From Mesorhizobium sp. (GTDB lineage: Bacteria > Pseudomonadota > Alphaproteobacteria > Rhizobiales > Rhizobiaceae), in the NCBI RefSeq assembly GCF_004962245.1, contig NZ_SUHQ01000033.1, positions 1-64,000 of the forward strand: a stretch of DNA of 64,000 nucleotides, given 5' to 3'. The notes under the pieces were generated by a model. The model worked only from the letters and a program-made list of their open reading frames with translations. It ran no database searches and was not told the origin of the DNA. Position numbers and translations under genes: made by a program. Below are positions 54,429-63,640 of this stretch, in pieces. The first letter of the stretch is position 1; each line of letters opens with the position of its first letter.

Positions 54429-55232
54429 TCAGGCGGCAACTGGTTGGGTCCGCAGTTTTGCGGACCTCCAATTCCACGGCAGCAGATCATCGATCCGATG
54501 GGCCGGATAGGCGGGCAGTCGGGCGAGGACGTCGGCGAGCCAGGCCTGCGGGTCGATATCGTTCATCTTGGCGCTGACGATCAGGCTGTAGAGAACGGCA
54601 GCGCGCTGTCCGCCGCGATCGGAACCGCAGAACAGCCAGGACTTTCTGCCGAGAGCGATGCCGCGCAGGGCTCGCTCGGCTGCATTGTTCGATAGGCAAA
54701 TCCGCCCATCGTCGAGGAAGCGGGTGAAGGATGACCAGCGGCGCAGCATGTAGTTGAAGGCCTTGCTCGGATCGTGTCCGCGCGAAAGCTTGTCGCGCGT
54801 CTCGATCATCCAGCGCTCAAGCTCGGTGACTAAGCGCGCGCTCCGCTCCTGACGCACGGCGTGACGTTGGGCTGGCGACAGGCCGTTGATCTCGCGTTCG
54901 ATATCGAACAGGGCATCGATGCGCTTCACGGCTTCAACCGCCGGCGGATAGACCAGGTTGGGCTTCTCGCCGCGCGCCTTCTTGCGCGCCGCCGCTTCGA
55001 CATCGGCCAGCTCAAACACTTTGCGCCGGCTGCGGGCCCAGCAACTGGCCTCCAGAACAGGCGCCGGCTGACGACCCGTCGCATAGAGATCGCCGTAACC
55101 ACCAAAGGCATCGGCCTGCAGAATGCCGCTCCAGCCGGCGAGATGCGCCGCGGGATGTTCGCCTCGGCGATCGCGGGAATAGTAGAACACTGCCGCCGGC
55201 GGATCGGCGCCGCCGAACGGTCGGTCATCGCG
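54429..55232 (-). pseudogene. tnpC: IS66 TnpC, 3' part
   Basis: 'VFYYSRDRRGEHPAAHLAGWSGILQADAFGGYGDLYATGRQPAPVLEASCWARSRRKVFELADVEAAARKK' then 'NNAAERALRGIALGRKSWLFCGSDRGGQRAAVLYSLIVSAKMNDIDPQAWLADVLARLPAYPAHRIDDLLPWNW', the DDE core and C-terminal domain of TnpC. Its N-terminal half is at 61352-62224. Confidence 0.9.
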
Positions 55233-55623
55233 CTTATGTAGAGGTCTACATAATGCAGAGCGTTTTTAGCTTGGCGTCGCGCAGAAAGGCGGGTGGCGAG
55301 AGCGCACTGAGGCCGATCGCGGCGGTGAGCTAAAAACGTGTTGGACTAAGCCGCCGGCACGGGTGGCCGCTATGGGCGTTCAATCGAGGCGGTGCCCATG
55401 AACAGGCGTCGTGTGGTTTGGGGATGCCGTCGCGGAGGCCGCGATTGCAAGGGTCGCATGCGCCGAAGCGGCACGGATATGGGTTGCGGCAAAGTGAGGA
55501 CCGGCGTCGCGCCCTGCCGGCAGAGGCGGCCGGGGGTGACGGCGCGCAGCTTCGCGGGACCGGCTCGGTTTTCCGGCCGAACGGCTCGTGCGATGCGGTG
55601 ACGGCGAAAGCGGAGCGGTTCTT

Positions 55624-56823
55624 TCATGACGTATCCCAGTATGGCGGGGGGCCAGTGGCGCCGTCGAAGATTTCGACGATGATCATCTGGCCTTGACGAC
55701 AGGCCGGGCATTGCCTGATGCAATGACCGGTGAGATCCTCGTAGCGGTCGCGGTAGTCCCTTTCGGATGAGCCATCCGACGGCTCGGGAACCGGCATGCC
55801 GAGCAGGTCGCGGCAGTGGGCGAGCTTTTGCGCGCGGTAACGATTGCCGAGAAAGCCGTAGTAGCGGATGCGATGGAAGCCCTCGGGCAGGACGTGCAAC
55901 AAGAAGCGGCGAATGAACTCGTCGGCCGCAACGGTCATGACCTTTTGCCGATTGCCGTGCCGGTAGTCCTTCCAGCGGAAACGAACGGCGTTGTCCTCGA
56001 TGTCGATGAGACGGTTGTTGGAGATGGCGACGCGGTGCGTATAGCGCCCGACATAGTCGAGCACCTGTTCGGGTCCGGCGAAAGGCGGCTTGGCAAAGAC
56101 GACCCACTCAGCCTTTCGTAGCGGCGCCAAATAACGCCGGAAGGCGTCGCGCTCGCTCAGATGCTGCAGGCCAGAGAAAAACTGCAACTGGCTGGCGTCG
56201 AAGGCTTTCTTCAGATGTTCCAGGAACAATCGTCGGAACAGGCGTGAGAGCACCCGGATGGGCAAGAAGAAGCCGGGCTTGCAGGCGATCCATCGATTGC
56301 CGTCGGCAGACAGGCCGCCGCCGGCGACGACGCAATGCAGGTGCGGATGATGGAGCAGGTTCTGGCCCCAGGTGTGCAGCACGGCGAAGAAGCCGATCTC
56401 GGCGCCCAGGTGCTTGGGGTCGGCAGCAATGGTGCGCAGGGTCTCGGCGGCGGCACGGAAGAGCAGGCCGTAGACGAGTGCCTTGTTCTGATAGGCGATG
56501 GCGGCAATGTCGCCGGGCAGCGTGAAGACGACGTGAAAGTATTGTGTGTCGAGAAGTTCGGCGCGACGATCCTCCAGCCATTGCGCGCGGGCCAGCGACT
56601 GGCAGCGGGGGCAATGCCGGTCGCGGCAGCTGTTGAAGGCGATGCGGTTATGGCCGCAGTGATCGCACTGCTCGACATGCCCGCCGAGCGCGGCGGTCCG
56701 GCACAGTTCGATCGCCGTCATGACGCGGCGCTGGGCGGTCGACAGCGACGCGTCATGCTGCTCGCGATAGGCTTCGCCGTAGTAGCGGAAGATATCCGCC
56801 ACTTCCGGCCCCGAGCGGGCCAT
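55624..56823 (-). CDS. IS91-family HUH transposase
   Basis: 399 residues from ATG 56823 ('MARSGPEVADIFRYYGEAYREQH'); the track's extra N-terminus is another frame of the recombinase gene. Features: zinc-finger 'CDHCGHNRIAFNSCRDRHCPRCQSLARAQWLEDR', the HUH motif in 'LLHHPHLHCVVAGGGLS', and Y2-type catalytic region 'VLDYVGRYTHRVAISNNRL'. It starts rolling-circle-like transposition. It follows the recombinase gene by ten bases, forming the usual two-gene cassette. About 300 noncoding bases to 55234 complete the element. Confidence 0.88.
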   Translation of the reverse strand: MARSGPEVADIFRYYGEAYREQHDASLSTAQRRVMTAIELCRTAALGGHVEQCDHCGHNRIAFNSCRDRHCPRCQSLARAQWLEDRRAELLDTQYFHVVFTLPGDIAAIAYQNKALVYGLLFRAAAETLRTIAADPKHLGAEIGFFAVLHTWGQNLLHHPHLHCVVAGGGLSADGNRWIACKPGFFLPIRVLSRLFRRLFLEHLKKAFDASQLQFFSGLQHLSERDAFRRYLAPLRKAEWVVFAKPPFAGPEQVLDYVGRYTHRVAISNNRLIDIEDNAVRFRWKDYRHGNRQKVMTVAADEFIRRFLLHVLPEGFHRIRYYGFLGNRYRAQKLAHCRDLLGMPVPEPSDGSSERDYRDRYEDLTGHCIRQCPACRQGQMIIVEIFDGATGPPPYWDTS

Positions 56824-56833
56824 CGTCGCGCGC

Positions 56834-57715
56834 TCAGAAGTACTGAGGCTTGGCGGGTGGCGGCAGGATGGGCGCCGGACGCGGTAAGAGCTCAAAAGGG
56901 CTCGATGTGGCGCAGACCTTGTTGGTGGCGATCCGCAGGTAATGGGCGGTGGTCGCGAGGCTGCGGTGACCGAGCAGCAGTTGAATGGTGCGCACGTCGG
57001 CGCCGGCCTCCAACAGATGGACGGCGAAGGCGTGCCGCAAACTGTGCGGCGTGACCGGCTTGGACAATCCGGAGAGGTCGCGCGCTTTCGCGCAGGCTTG
57101 TCCCACCGCATCCCTGGTGATCGGCTGGCCAGCACGATCGCCGGGGAAGAGCCACGCCTCTGGGCGGCGCACCTTCCAGTAGGTGCGCAGGATCTCCAAG
57201 AGCTTGGGCGACAGCATCACGTAGCGATCCTTTTGGCCTTTGCCCTGCTCGACGCGGACGACCATCCGCTGGCTGTCGATGTCCGTGATCTTCAGCTGAA
57301 CCGCCTCCGAGATGCGCAAGCCGGCGGCGTAGCAAGTGGTCAGGACGGCGTGGTGTTTGACGTCGAGGATGCAACCGAGGAACCGCTGAACTTCCTCGGG
57401 ACTGAGGACGATCGGCAACTTCTGCGGCTTCTTGGGAAGCGGCAGGACCTCTTCAGGCGCCCAGTCCCTTTCGAGCGTCACACTGTAGAGAAAGCGCAGC
57501 GCCGCAATGGCGGTGTGAATCGAACCGGGCGACAGCTTCTTCTCATTGGTCAGATAGACCTGGTAGGTCCGAATGTCCTCGCGCCCGAGCAAGTCCGGCG
57601 ACTTGCTAAAATAGCGGGCGAACAGCGACACCTGCTGCAGATACGACAGCTGGGTGTTGAGCGCGAAGTTGCGCACCTGCATGTCCTCGCTCATGCGCTG
57701 GCGAAATTGGGTCAT
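56834..57715 (-). CDS. tyrosine recombinase (XerD-like) of the IS91-type element
   Basis: 293 residues from ATG 57715 ('MTQFRQRMSEDMQVRNFALNTQLSYLQQVSLFARYF'). SAM-like N-terminal domain, then the catalytic domain with Arg in 'YAAGLRISEAVQLKI', 'HSLRHAFAVHLLEAGADVRTIQLLLGHRSLATTAHYLRI' (HxxR, H, Tyr). These recombinases commonly accompany IS91-type transposases in rhizobia. Confidence 0.88.
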   Translation of the reverse strand: MTQFRQRMSEDMQVRNFALNTQLSYLQQVSLFARYFSKSPDLLGREDIRTYQVYLTNEKKLSPGSIHTAIAALRFLYSVTLERDWAPEEVLPLPKKPQKLPIVLSPEEVQRFLGCILDVKHHAVLTTCYAAGLRISEAVQLKITDIDSQRMVVRVEQGKGQKDRYVMLSPKLLEILRTYWKVRRPEAWLFPGDRAGQPITRDAVGQACAKARDLSGLSKPVTPHSLRHAFAVHLLEAGADVRTIQLLLGHRSLATTAHYLRIATNKVCATSSPFELLPRPAPILPPPAKPQYF

Positions 57716-58040
57716 GACAAGCTCCTTTGTCCGATGGAGGGGGCTGCAAGCAGCCACTCCATGCTGACGCAGTCGGAGCTTGTTGTGGACACATGACCAG
57801 CGCGACAGACGACGCGATCAGATCACGCTGTCGGCACTCACCCTCCTTGCCGCTCCGCATTCGCGGAGCGGGTTAGTCCAAGCGCGATTATGCGCACCCC
57901 GTGATTATGCGCAGCTCGCCCGGGACAGTCAGCCAATTTTCTGCGGCAGATCAGTGAGATGGTGGCCGGCACTAAAACTCTGCGGTGCGCATAATCCTGG
58001 TGTTTCCTTCCGGGTCTAATCAACTCGGTAGGAGATCAGC

Positions 58041-59288
58041 ATGCAAAAAGCGATCATCCTTCAGCCACAGCCCCGCGCTTGGCTGGAGGGCAGTATTCTT
58101 CGGCCCTACGTTTCTCAGTACAGGGAGCACTTGCAGCGAAGGCGATATGCGCCGAGCACGCAGCGCGCCTATCTGTGCTGCGTCGCCCACTTCGCCCAAT
58201 GGCTGACTCAGGAAAGGTGCGACCTGGAAGCGATCGGCCAAAGCGCCGTTATGCGCTTTCTCTCGGAACACCTGCCAGCGTGCGCCTGTCCCGACCCGGT
58301 CCGTCGTTTGCGCCATGAGCTGCAGGCGGCGTTGGGCCTTCTTTTGAAGGTACTCGAAGCCGGCGGAGTGGTGCTGAACTATCCGGCCCGCAATCCTTCC
58401 ATCGAACAGGAGTTGACGCACTTCGATACCCACATGCGCGACGTCTGGGGCCTGGCGGAGAACACCCGTCGGAAGCGTTGCAGAGTGGTCGGAGGATTTC
58501 TTGTCGAGCATTTCGGCGAGCAGCCGATCTCCCTGGCGACAGTCAGCGCTGCATCCATCCGCCGCTTCGTCCTTGGTGAACAGGGGCGAAGGCCCACCAC
58601 CGTCGCAGCGATCGGCGTCATCATTGGCTGCTATCTCCGCTTCCGCAGCATGTCCGGCGACAGGGTGAACGAACTGAAGGCCGCGATTCCCCGGGTCGCG
58701 CACTGGCGGTTGGCATCATTGCCAGAGGTGCTGACCGACGCCGAGATCGACGAACTGCTGATTTCCTTTGATCAGTCGTTCCCGTCGCGCCTGCGGGCTT
58801 ATGCGATGGTGCGGTGTCTGATCGATCTCGGTCTGCGATCCAGCGAAGTCGTCAAGCTGCAGCTTGATGACGTCAACTGGGCCGATGGCACGATCAACCT
58901 TGTCGGCACCAAGAGCCGACGCGCTGATGCTCTGCCCCTGCCGTCCGCAACGGGAGCGGCGATTGCGGCCTATCTGCGCGAGGAGCGGCCCGCGACATCG
59001 AACCGGGCCATGTTTGTTCGCCATGTTGCTCCCTACGACGAACCGATCACGACCAAGAGCGTCAAACGCGCGGTGCTGGCCGGCTACCGAAGATGTGGAT
59101 GGACGCGGACCGGTGTCCACATTCTCCGCCACAGCATGGCTAGCCGACTTCTGCGCGCCGGCGCGCCGATGAAGGAGATTGCGGACATCCTGCGGCATCG
59201 AAGCCTCAACACGTCCGCCATCTACGCAAAGGTCGATCTGACCAATCTTGCAGCCGTAGCCCTGCCCTGGCCGGGGAGCGCGCAATGA
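58041..59288 (+). CDS. RIT tyrosine recombinase, first gene
   Basis: 415 residues. N-terminal SAM-like domain ('RPYVSQYREHLQRRRYAPSTQRAYLCCVAHFAQWL'), catalytic domain with Arg in 'IDLGLRSSEVVKLQLDDVNW', 'TGVHILRHSMASRLLRAGAPMKEIADILRHRSLNTSAIYAKVD' (HxxR, His, Tyr). The stop overlaps the next start as ATGA. The protein should act together with the other two recombinases. Confidence 0.9.
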   Translation: MQKAIILQPQPRAWLEGSILRPYVSQYREHLQRRRYAPSTQRAYLCCVAHFAQWLTQERCDLEAIGQSAVMRFLSEHLPACACPDPVRRLRHELQAALGLLLKVLEAGGVVLNYPARNPSIEQELTHFDTHMRDVWGLAENTRRKRCRVVGGFLVEHFGEQPISLATVSAASIRRFVLGEQGRRPTTVAAIGVIIGCYLRFRSMSGDRVNELKAAIPRVAHWRLASLPEVLTDAEIDELLISFDQSFPSRLRAYAMVRCLIDLGLRSSEVVKLQLDDVNWADGTINLVGTKSRRADALPLPSATGAAIAAYLREERPATSNRAMFVRHVAPYDEPITTKSVKRAVLAGYRRCGWTRTGVHILRHSMASRLLRAGAPMKEIADILRHRSLNTSAIYAKVDLTNLAAVALPWPGSAQ

Positions 59289-60248
59289 CCGGCGCGCGCA
59301 CCATGCTCTCGCTGGCCAAGGACTATTTGTCCGAACGCCGCGCCCTTGGTTTCGACCTCAGGATGGAGGGCCATCAAATCACAAGCTTCGCCCTGTTCGC
59401 CGACGCGCGCGGTCATAGTGGCCCGCTCACCAACGATCTCGTCCTGAACTGGGTGCAGGGTCAGGCCAAACGAGCCAGCCCCTTCTCATGGGCCCGGCGC
59501 CTCGAGGTCCTTCGCCCGTTCGCGAGGTATCTGGCGCAGCTCGATCCCGGCACCGAGTTCCCACAAATCGCGACCTTTGGTCGTTCACACCGCCGCCTCA
59601 CGCCGCACATCTATTCAGAGCAGGAGATCTGCGACCTTGTGGCCGCCGCTTCGCGCCTAGCCCCCAAGGGCGGATTGCGGCCGGCAATCTACGCGACAAT
59701 CTTCGGGCTGATCGCCGCTACGGGTCTGCGCCGATCGGAAGCGCTCCACCTGCGCTGCGGCGATGTCGATCTCGACGGAGCGTTCCTTACGGTTCGGAAC
59801 ACGAAGTTCCCGCAAGTCCAGGCATGTTTCCATACACGCCACCGTCGTGGCCGAGCTACGGCGCTATCTGGCGGTTCGGGCGCGTCATGGTGCGCCCACC
59901 GAGGACTCACCGCTGTTCCTGTCTCCGGCGGGCGGATTCATCGCGAAGCGGAGGATCAATAAGGTTTTCCAGAAGCTTCGCACCAACCTTGGTTGGACCG
60001 TGCGGGGCGGCCATGGCGAGGTGCGCATTCACGACCTGCGCCACACCTTCATTTGCCGCCGTATCCAGCTCTGGCACGAGCATGGCGCCGATATCGACAA
60101 CGCAATGGCGGCGCTCTCAACCTACGTCGGCCACGCCAAGATCTCCGATACCTATTGGTATCTGACCGGCGTCCCGGAACTCATGGCGGTCGCTGGCAAA
60201 CGGTTCCAGCTGTTCGCCTCTATGGTTGGAGGGGATCATCATGACTGA
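59285..60248 (+). pseudogene. RIT tyrosine recombinase, second gene, frameshifted
   Basis: 'MTGARTMLSLAKDYLSERRALGFDLRMEGHQITSFALFADARGH' to 'ATGLRRSEALHLRCGDVDLDGAFLTVRNTKF', then a one-base insertion near 59808 (TTCCCGCAAG) moves the reading; it continues 'RKSRHVSIHATVVAELRRYLAVRARHG' to 'IHDLRHTFICRRIQLWHEHGADIDNAMAALSTYVGHAKISDTYWYLTG'. All catalytic residues exist across the two frames. It overlaps both neighbours, as usual for RIT elements. Confidence 0.85.
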
Positions 60249-61251
60249 TCCCAAGCTGACACCGTCCTTCCCCAGCCTGCTTCAACGCTTTTTCGTCGAG
60301 TATCTCGGCAATCAGCGAGCCGTCAGCTCGCGCACCATCGCCGCCTACCGCGATACCTTCCGATTGTTGCTTGACTTCGCCGAGGCGACGATTGGAAAGG
60401 CGCCCACCCGGCTGACCCTGGCCGACCTCGATGCGCAGTTGATTCTGAGCTTCCTCGACCACTTGGAGAAGGAGCGGAGCAACGGCGTTCGTACGCGCAA
60501 CGCCCGCCTGGCGGCGCTTCGCTCTTTCTTTAAGTATGCCGCCCACTACGACCTGACCGCGCTCTCCGTCATCGAACAGGTGCTGGCCATTCCGATGAAA
60601 CGGTTCGACCGGCCGGTCCTGGGATTTTTGTCACGCGAGGAGATGCAGGCGATCCTTGACGCGCCGGATGCGCGGACCTGGGCGGGTGAGAGGGATCGCG
60701 CACTGTTCAGCCTGATGTACAACACCGGTGCCCGCGTGTCTGAAGCAATCGGCCTGCGCGTCGGCGAGGTCGTCATCGATGGCTCGGCTGTCGCGCACCT
60801 GCATGGAAAGGGGCGCAAAGACCGCAGCGTGCCGCTCTGGCGTACGACCGCCAACCTGATCCGCAACTGGAAGCGCCGGTTGGACTGCGCGGACGAGAAG
60901 AACTTCCTGTTTCCGAACCGGGGCGGAGGATGCATGGCGCGTTCGAACGTCACCCAGCGCCTTGAACTTGCGGTCTCGGCCGCCGAGGAACGTTACCCGC
61001 AACTCGCGCGTCGCTCGATTTCGCCCCACACCATCCGCCACACCACGGCGATGCATCTCCTGCAATCCGGCGTCGATATCAGCGTCATCGCCCTGTGGCT
61101 GGGTCATGAGAGCCCCGCCACGACGCACATGTACCTTCAGGCGGATCTCGCCATGAAGGAGCGCACGCTCAACCGACTGTTGCCCATGACGGCCCGTCAA
61201 GGCCGGTATCGGCCGCCGGACCAGCTCATGCAGTTCCTGATGAGCCTTTGA
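60241..61251 (+). CDS. RIT tyrosine recombinase, third gene
   Basis: 336 residues from ATG 60241 ('MTDPKLTPSFPSLLQRFFVEYLGNQRAVSSRTIAAYRDTFRLLL'), overlapping the previous stop by eight bases. Catalytic motifs: 'YNTGARVSEAIGLRVGEV', 'ISPHTIRHTTAMHLLQSGVDISVIALWLGHESPATTHMYLQADL'. Its stop codon directly precedes the first right-end ATTATGCGCA site. Confidence 0.9.
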   Translation: MTDPKLTPSFPSLLQRFFVEYLGNQRAVSSRTIAAYRDTFRLLLDFAEATIGKAPTRLTLADLDAQLILSFLDHLEKERSNGVRTRNARLAALRSFFKYAAHYDLTALSVIEQVLAIPMKRFDRPVLGFLSREEMQAILDAPDARTWAGERDRALFSLMYNTGARVSEAIGLRVGEVVIDGSAVAHLHGKGRKDRSVPLWRTTANLIRNWKRRLDCADEKNFLFPNRGGGCMARSNVTQRLELAVSAAEERYPQLARRSISPHTIRHTTAMHLLQSGVDISVIALWLGHESPATTHMYLQADLAMKERTLNRLLPMTARQGRYRPPDQLMQFLMSL

Positions 61252-61351
61252 ATTATGCGCAGTTCGCCAGCCGGAAATCGTCCGAGAATCCGATGGTTAC
61301 AAGCTCCTGTCCCGGTGAGCTGCGCATAATCATCGGGTGCGCATAATCGCG

Positions 61352-62224
61352 CACATAGGTCCATAATCGACCGGTATCGGTCTTGCCCTTGGCCAGGACC
61401 GGCACCGTCGTGTCGTCGCCGTGCAGACGTCAAGCGGCCAGCACATGGGCTTCGAGCCGCTTGAACAGCGGCATCAGCGCCGCGGCGCCGGCGCCGACCT
61501 GGTCGGCGAGCGTCGACAGGCTGAGCGGCACACCTTCGCGGGCATAGCGTTCGGCCTGGCGGTTGAGCGGCTGATGCTGGCCGAACTTCTCGAACAGGAT
61601 CATCGCCAGCAAGCCGGGACCGGCCCAGCCGCGCGGGGTGGCGTGGAACGGCGCCGGAGCCTGGCTGATCGTCTCGCAGTCGCGGCAGGTGAACTTCTCC
61701 CGCACGTGCTGGATCACCTTCCATTGCCGCGGCACCACCTCCAGCGTCTCGGTGATATCCTCACCCAGCTTGCGCAGCCGATGACCGCCGCAGCAATGGC
61801 AAGCGGCCGGCGCCGGCTCGACCACGCGTTCGCGCGGCAGGTGCTCTGGAAATGGCTCGCGCGCCGGTCGTTTGCGCACATAAGGCGCCACCTCGGTGGT
61901 CCGGGCCGCGGCCTGTTCGGCGGCGATCTCGTCTTCCGTCGCGGTGCTCTCGAGTTCCTCGAAGGTGAGCTCCATCTGGTCGTGCAGGCGGGCTGAGCGT
62001 TCAGAACTCTGACCATGCAGCGCCCGCTGCAGCTTGCGGATCGTCAGATCCTGATGTGCGATCAGCGCCGCATCATCCGATGCCTTGGCTCTGGCGACCG
62101 CCAGTTCGGCCTCGACCAGCGCAGCGCGCGCGGCCTCATCTTGGGCTCTGGCCAGCGCCGCGGTCAGCGCCGCTCTCAGCGCGCCAATATCGTCCGGAAC
62201 AGCATCCTGGGCGGTGGCAACCAT
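61352..62224 (-). pseudogene. tnpC: IS66 TnpC, 5' part
   Basis: 'MVATAQDAVPDDIGALRAALTAALARAQDEAARAALVEAELAVARAKASDDAALIAHQDLTIRKLQRALHGQSSERSARLHDQMELTFEELE' (coiled coil), zinc-binding 'ACHCCGGHRLRKLGED', 'FTCRDCETISQAPAP', then 'FGQHQPLNRQAERYAREGVPLSLSTLADQVGAGAAALMPLFKRLEAHVLAA', a stop, and 'RLHGDDTTVPVLAKGKTDTGRLWTYVR' before the RIT end. The 3' part is at 54429. Confidence 0.9.
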
Positions 62225-62631
62225 GCCTTGGAGTGAATCATAAAACGCGTCCGCTGACTCGCGGAAAATGGCGCAAACTCAAAGAAAAACTCAGCCCGCG
62301 CGCTTGGGGCGGAACGTGTGAGCGGGTTGCGCCAATCGATCCCGTCGAGCATGTAGGCGAGCTGCGCCGGTGATATGGAAACCGTACCGTCCGCCGGCGA
62401 CGGCCATAGAAACCGGCCCTTCTCGAGCCGTTTCGCATACAGCGACATGCCGAGCCCATCATGCCAGATGATCTTGATCAGATTGCCGCTGCGGCCGCGG
62501 AAGACATAAATATCGCCGGCATGCGGATCCCGGCCCAGCGTCTCCTGAACCTGCAGAGCGAGGCCTTGCATCCCGCGACGCATATCGGTCCGGCCGACCG
62601 CCATCCGCACCTGGCTCGGAACCGGGATCAT
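62176..62631 (-). CDS. tnpB: IS66 TnpB
   Basis: 151 residues from ATG 62631 ('MIPVPSQVRMAVGRTDMRRGMQGLALQVQETLGRDPHAGDIYVFRGRSGNLIKIIWHDGLGMSLYAKRLEKGRFLWPS'), the IS66 Orf2 signature. The start overlaps the tnpA stop (ATGA). The C-terminus runs about 35 residues beyond the usual end and overlaps tnpC, which points to a small shift near the 3' end. Confidence 0.88.
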   Translation of the reverse strand: MIPVPSQVRMAVGRTDMRRGMQGLALQVQETLGRDPHAGDIYVFRGRSGNLIKIIWHDGLGMSLYAKRLEKGRFLWPSPADGTVSISPAQLAYMLDGIDWRNPLTRSAPSARAEFFFEFAPFSASQRTRFMIHSKAWLPPPRMLFRTILAR

Positions 62632-62981
62632 GAAACGCCCAGCGCCTTCACCATCGCCGCCGCCAGTGTCGGCGGCGTGGTCAGCGGAATCCGCAGCCGC
62701 ACCTTGCCGGCGACCTCCAGCTCGATCACCGCTGGGGATGCCGCCGGCCGCGAAACGGCGACAGGCTCGTCGGGAGCCACGACAACTTCGGCAAAGCCCG
62801 TCTCGCGGGCTCTCACCGTGCGGCGCCACTTATAGATCAGGCTGGTCGCGACATCGTACTGACGCGCTACCGCCGCCACTGTGGCCCCCGGCGCGAATGC
62901 CGCGGCCAGTATCCGGCACTGATCCTCTTCACTCCAACGCCGCCGCCGCTCCGGCCCGGTCAATAACGTCACATGGCTCAT
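62628..62981 (-). CDS. tnpA: IS66 TnpA
   Basis: 117 residues. 'RRRRWSEEDQCRILAAAFAPGATVAAVARQYDVATSLIYKWRRTVR' is the HTH of IS66 Orf1, followed by the usual basic/hydrophobic tail. It overlaps tnpB by four bases. Confidence 0.9.
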   Translation of the reverse strand: MSHVTLLTGPERRRRWSEEDQCRILAAAFAPGATVAAVARQYDVATSLIYKWRRTVRARETGFAEVVVAPDEPVAVSRPAASPAVIELEVAGKVRLRIPLTTPPTLAAAMVKALGVS

Positions 62982-63000
62982 GCTGTGCTGCTAACTTCGC

Positions 63001-63476
63001 TCGTAAGGACGACCTTAAGAGCGCAGCCTCGCTACCGTGCCATCCTCCCGCAAGGCGGCCTTCGCCGGAGGCGTACCATAAATGGGTCGGTCGTGATCTA
63101 GGTGCAAACCGTCGATCTCGGCATGGCGCTCTTACAGCGGGACCTGAGTTTTTTCCCTTGAGCTGTGTCGAGGTCGGCAAGTTGGCGCCGATCAGACACC
63201 CGCCCAGTTATCTACGCCAAGCGGTTCAAGCGGGCCAACAAGGCGCTGCGCGTTTCAAGATCTATTTCAGAGCGGGCCATCCGCGAGGTCTGTCACTAGA
63301 TCGCCGGCAATGCCCTGCTGAATGCGCTGTTCAAGGCCGCTCTACCAGGGACTCCAGCCACCATCGCGCTTTTTTGCGCGTGGACCAGATCGAAGCTCGG
63401 CCTTAGCGCTCTGCGCCGAACGTTTCGCACAGGACCGGCGGCGGGCTGCGTTCCGGCCAAGCCAAACGTTGCCGTA
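63001..63476 (+). pseudogene. degenerate sequence with a transposase-like piece
   Basis: Plus-strand reading 'VYAKRFKRANKALRVSRSISERAIREVCH*IAGN' is reminiscent of the 'YA(K/H)QFKRA.KALR.LRT..GRV.R(E/D)' segment of IS5/IS1182-type transposases. Stops break it. Identification is tentative. Confidence 0.35.
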
Positions 63477-63497
63477 TCGGCCTGAAATCTCTTCCAT
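63477..63497 (-). pseudogene. LysR gene stub (first seven codons)
   Basis: 'MEEISGR' on the minus strand is identical to the first codons of the LysR gene at 53372. Beyond it the sequence is unrelated. The rest of this second regulator has been lost to IS activity. Confidence 0.6.
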
Positions 63498-63640
63498 GCG
63501 TTCGCGCGAACTCACAATCGCGGGAATATTGCTTGCTATATTAGCACATTTAATAGGGTGTCACAAAAACTTAATAAATTGACGATCTTGGGAATCCTTT
63601 CCATCTTTTGGCATGCAAAATGGTAACCACGCGCCTCAGG
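63498..63640. promoter_or_regulatory. LysR promoter region, diverged copy 2
   Basis: Holds GGGTGTCACAAAAACTTAAT (63556-63575) followed by AAATT, GATCTT and GGCATGCAAAATGGTAACCA, in the order and spacing of 53373-53530. It lies between the LysR stub and the alanine racemase gene. Confidence 0.6.

Larger units (their letters stand above)
55233..57882 (-). mobile_element. IS91-type element with tyrosine recombinase and HUH transposase
   Basis: It lies between the left tnpC junction and the RIT element. Its left end carries the perfect palindrome TTATGTAGAGGTCTACATAA (55234-55253). Its right end carries the stem CCGCTCCGC/GCGGAGCGG around 57850-57871. It contains xerD-like and tnpA genes read leftwards. 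Such hairpins are expected at the ori/ter ends of HUH elements. Confidence 0.65.
57883..61351 (+). mobile_element. RIT element (three tyrosine recombinases in trio)
   Basis: 3.47 kb. The two ends are inverted copies: CGCGATTATGCGCACC at 57883 and its complement ending at 61351, with similarity continuing inwards about 45 bases. Each end has three ATTATGCGCA sites: 57887, 57904 and (inverted) 57986 on the left; 61252, (inverted) 61321 and (inverted) 61338 on the right, a mirror-symmetric set. Three overlapping recombinase genes lie between. The middle gene is frameshifted, so this copy may be immobile. Confidence 0.88.
54180..63000 (-). mobile_element. IS66-family element split by a 6.1 kb IS91 + RIT insertion
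   Basis: From right to left on the minus strand: tnpA (62981-62628), tnpB (62631-62176), the 5' part of tnpC (62224-61352), then foreign DNA 55233-61351, then the 3' part of tnpC (55232-54429) and a small accessory ORF. The tnpC reading joins cleanly: '...GKTDTGRLWTYVR' on the right and 'DDRPFGGADPPAAVFYYSRDRRGEHPAAH' on the left, with CGCG present at both junctions. A single stop after 'EAHVLAA' also mars tnpC. The outer ends were not defined. Confidence 0.8.
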
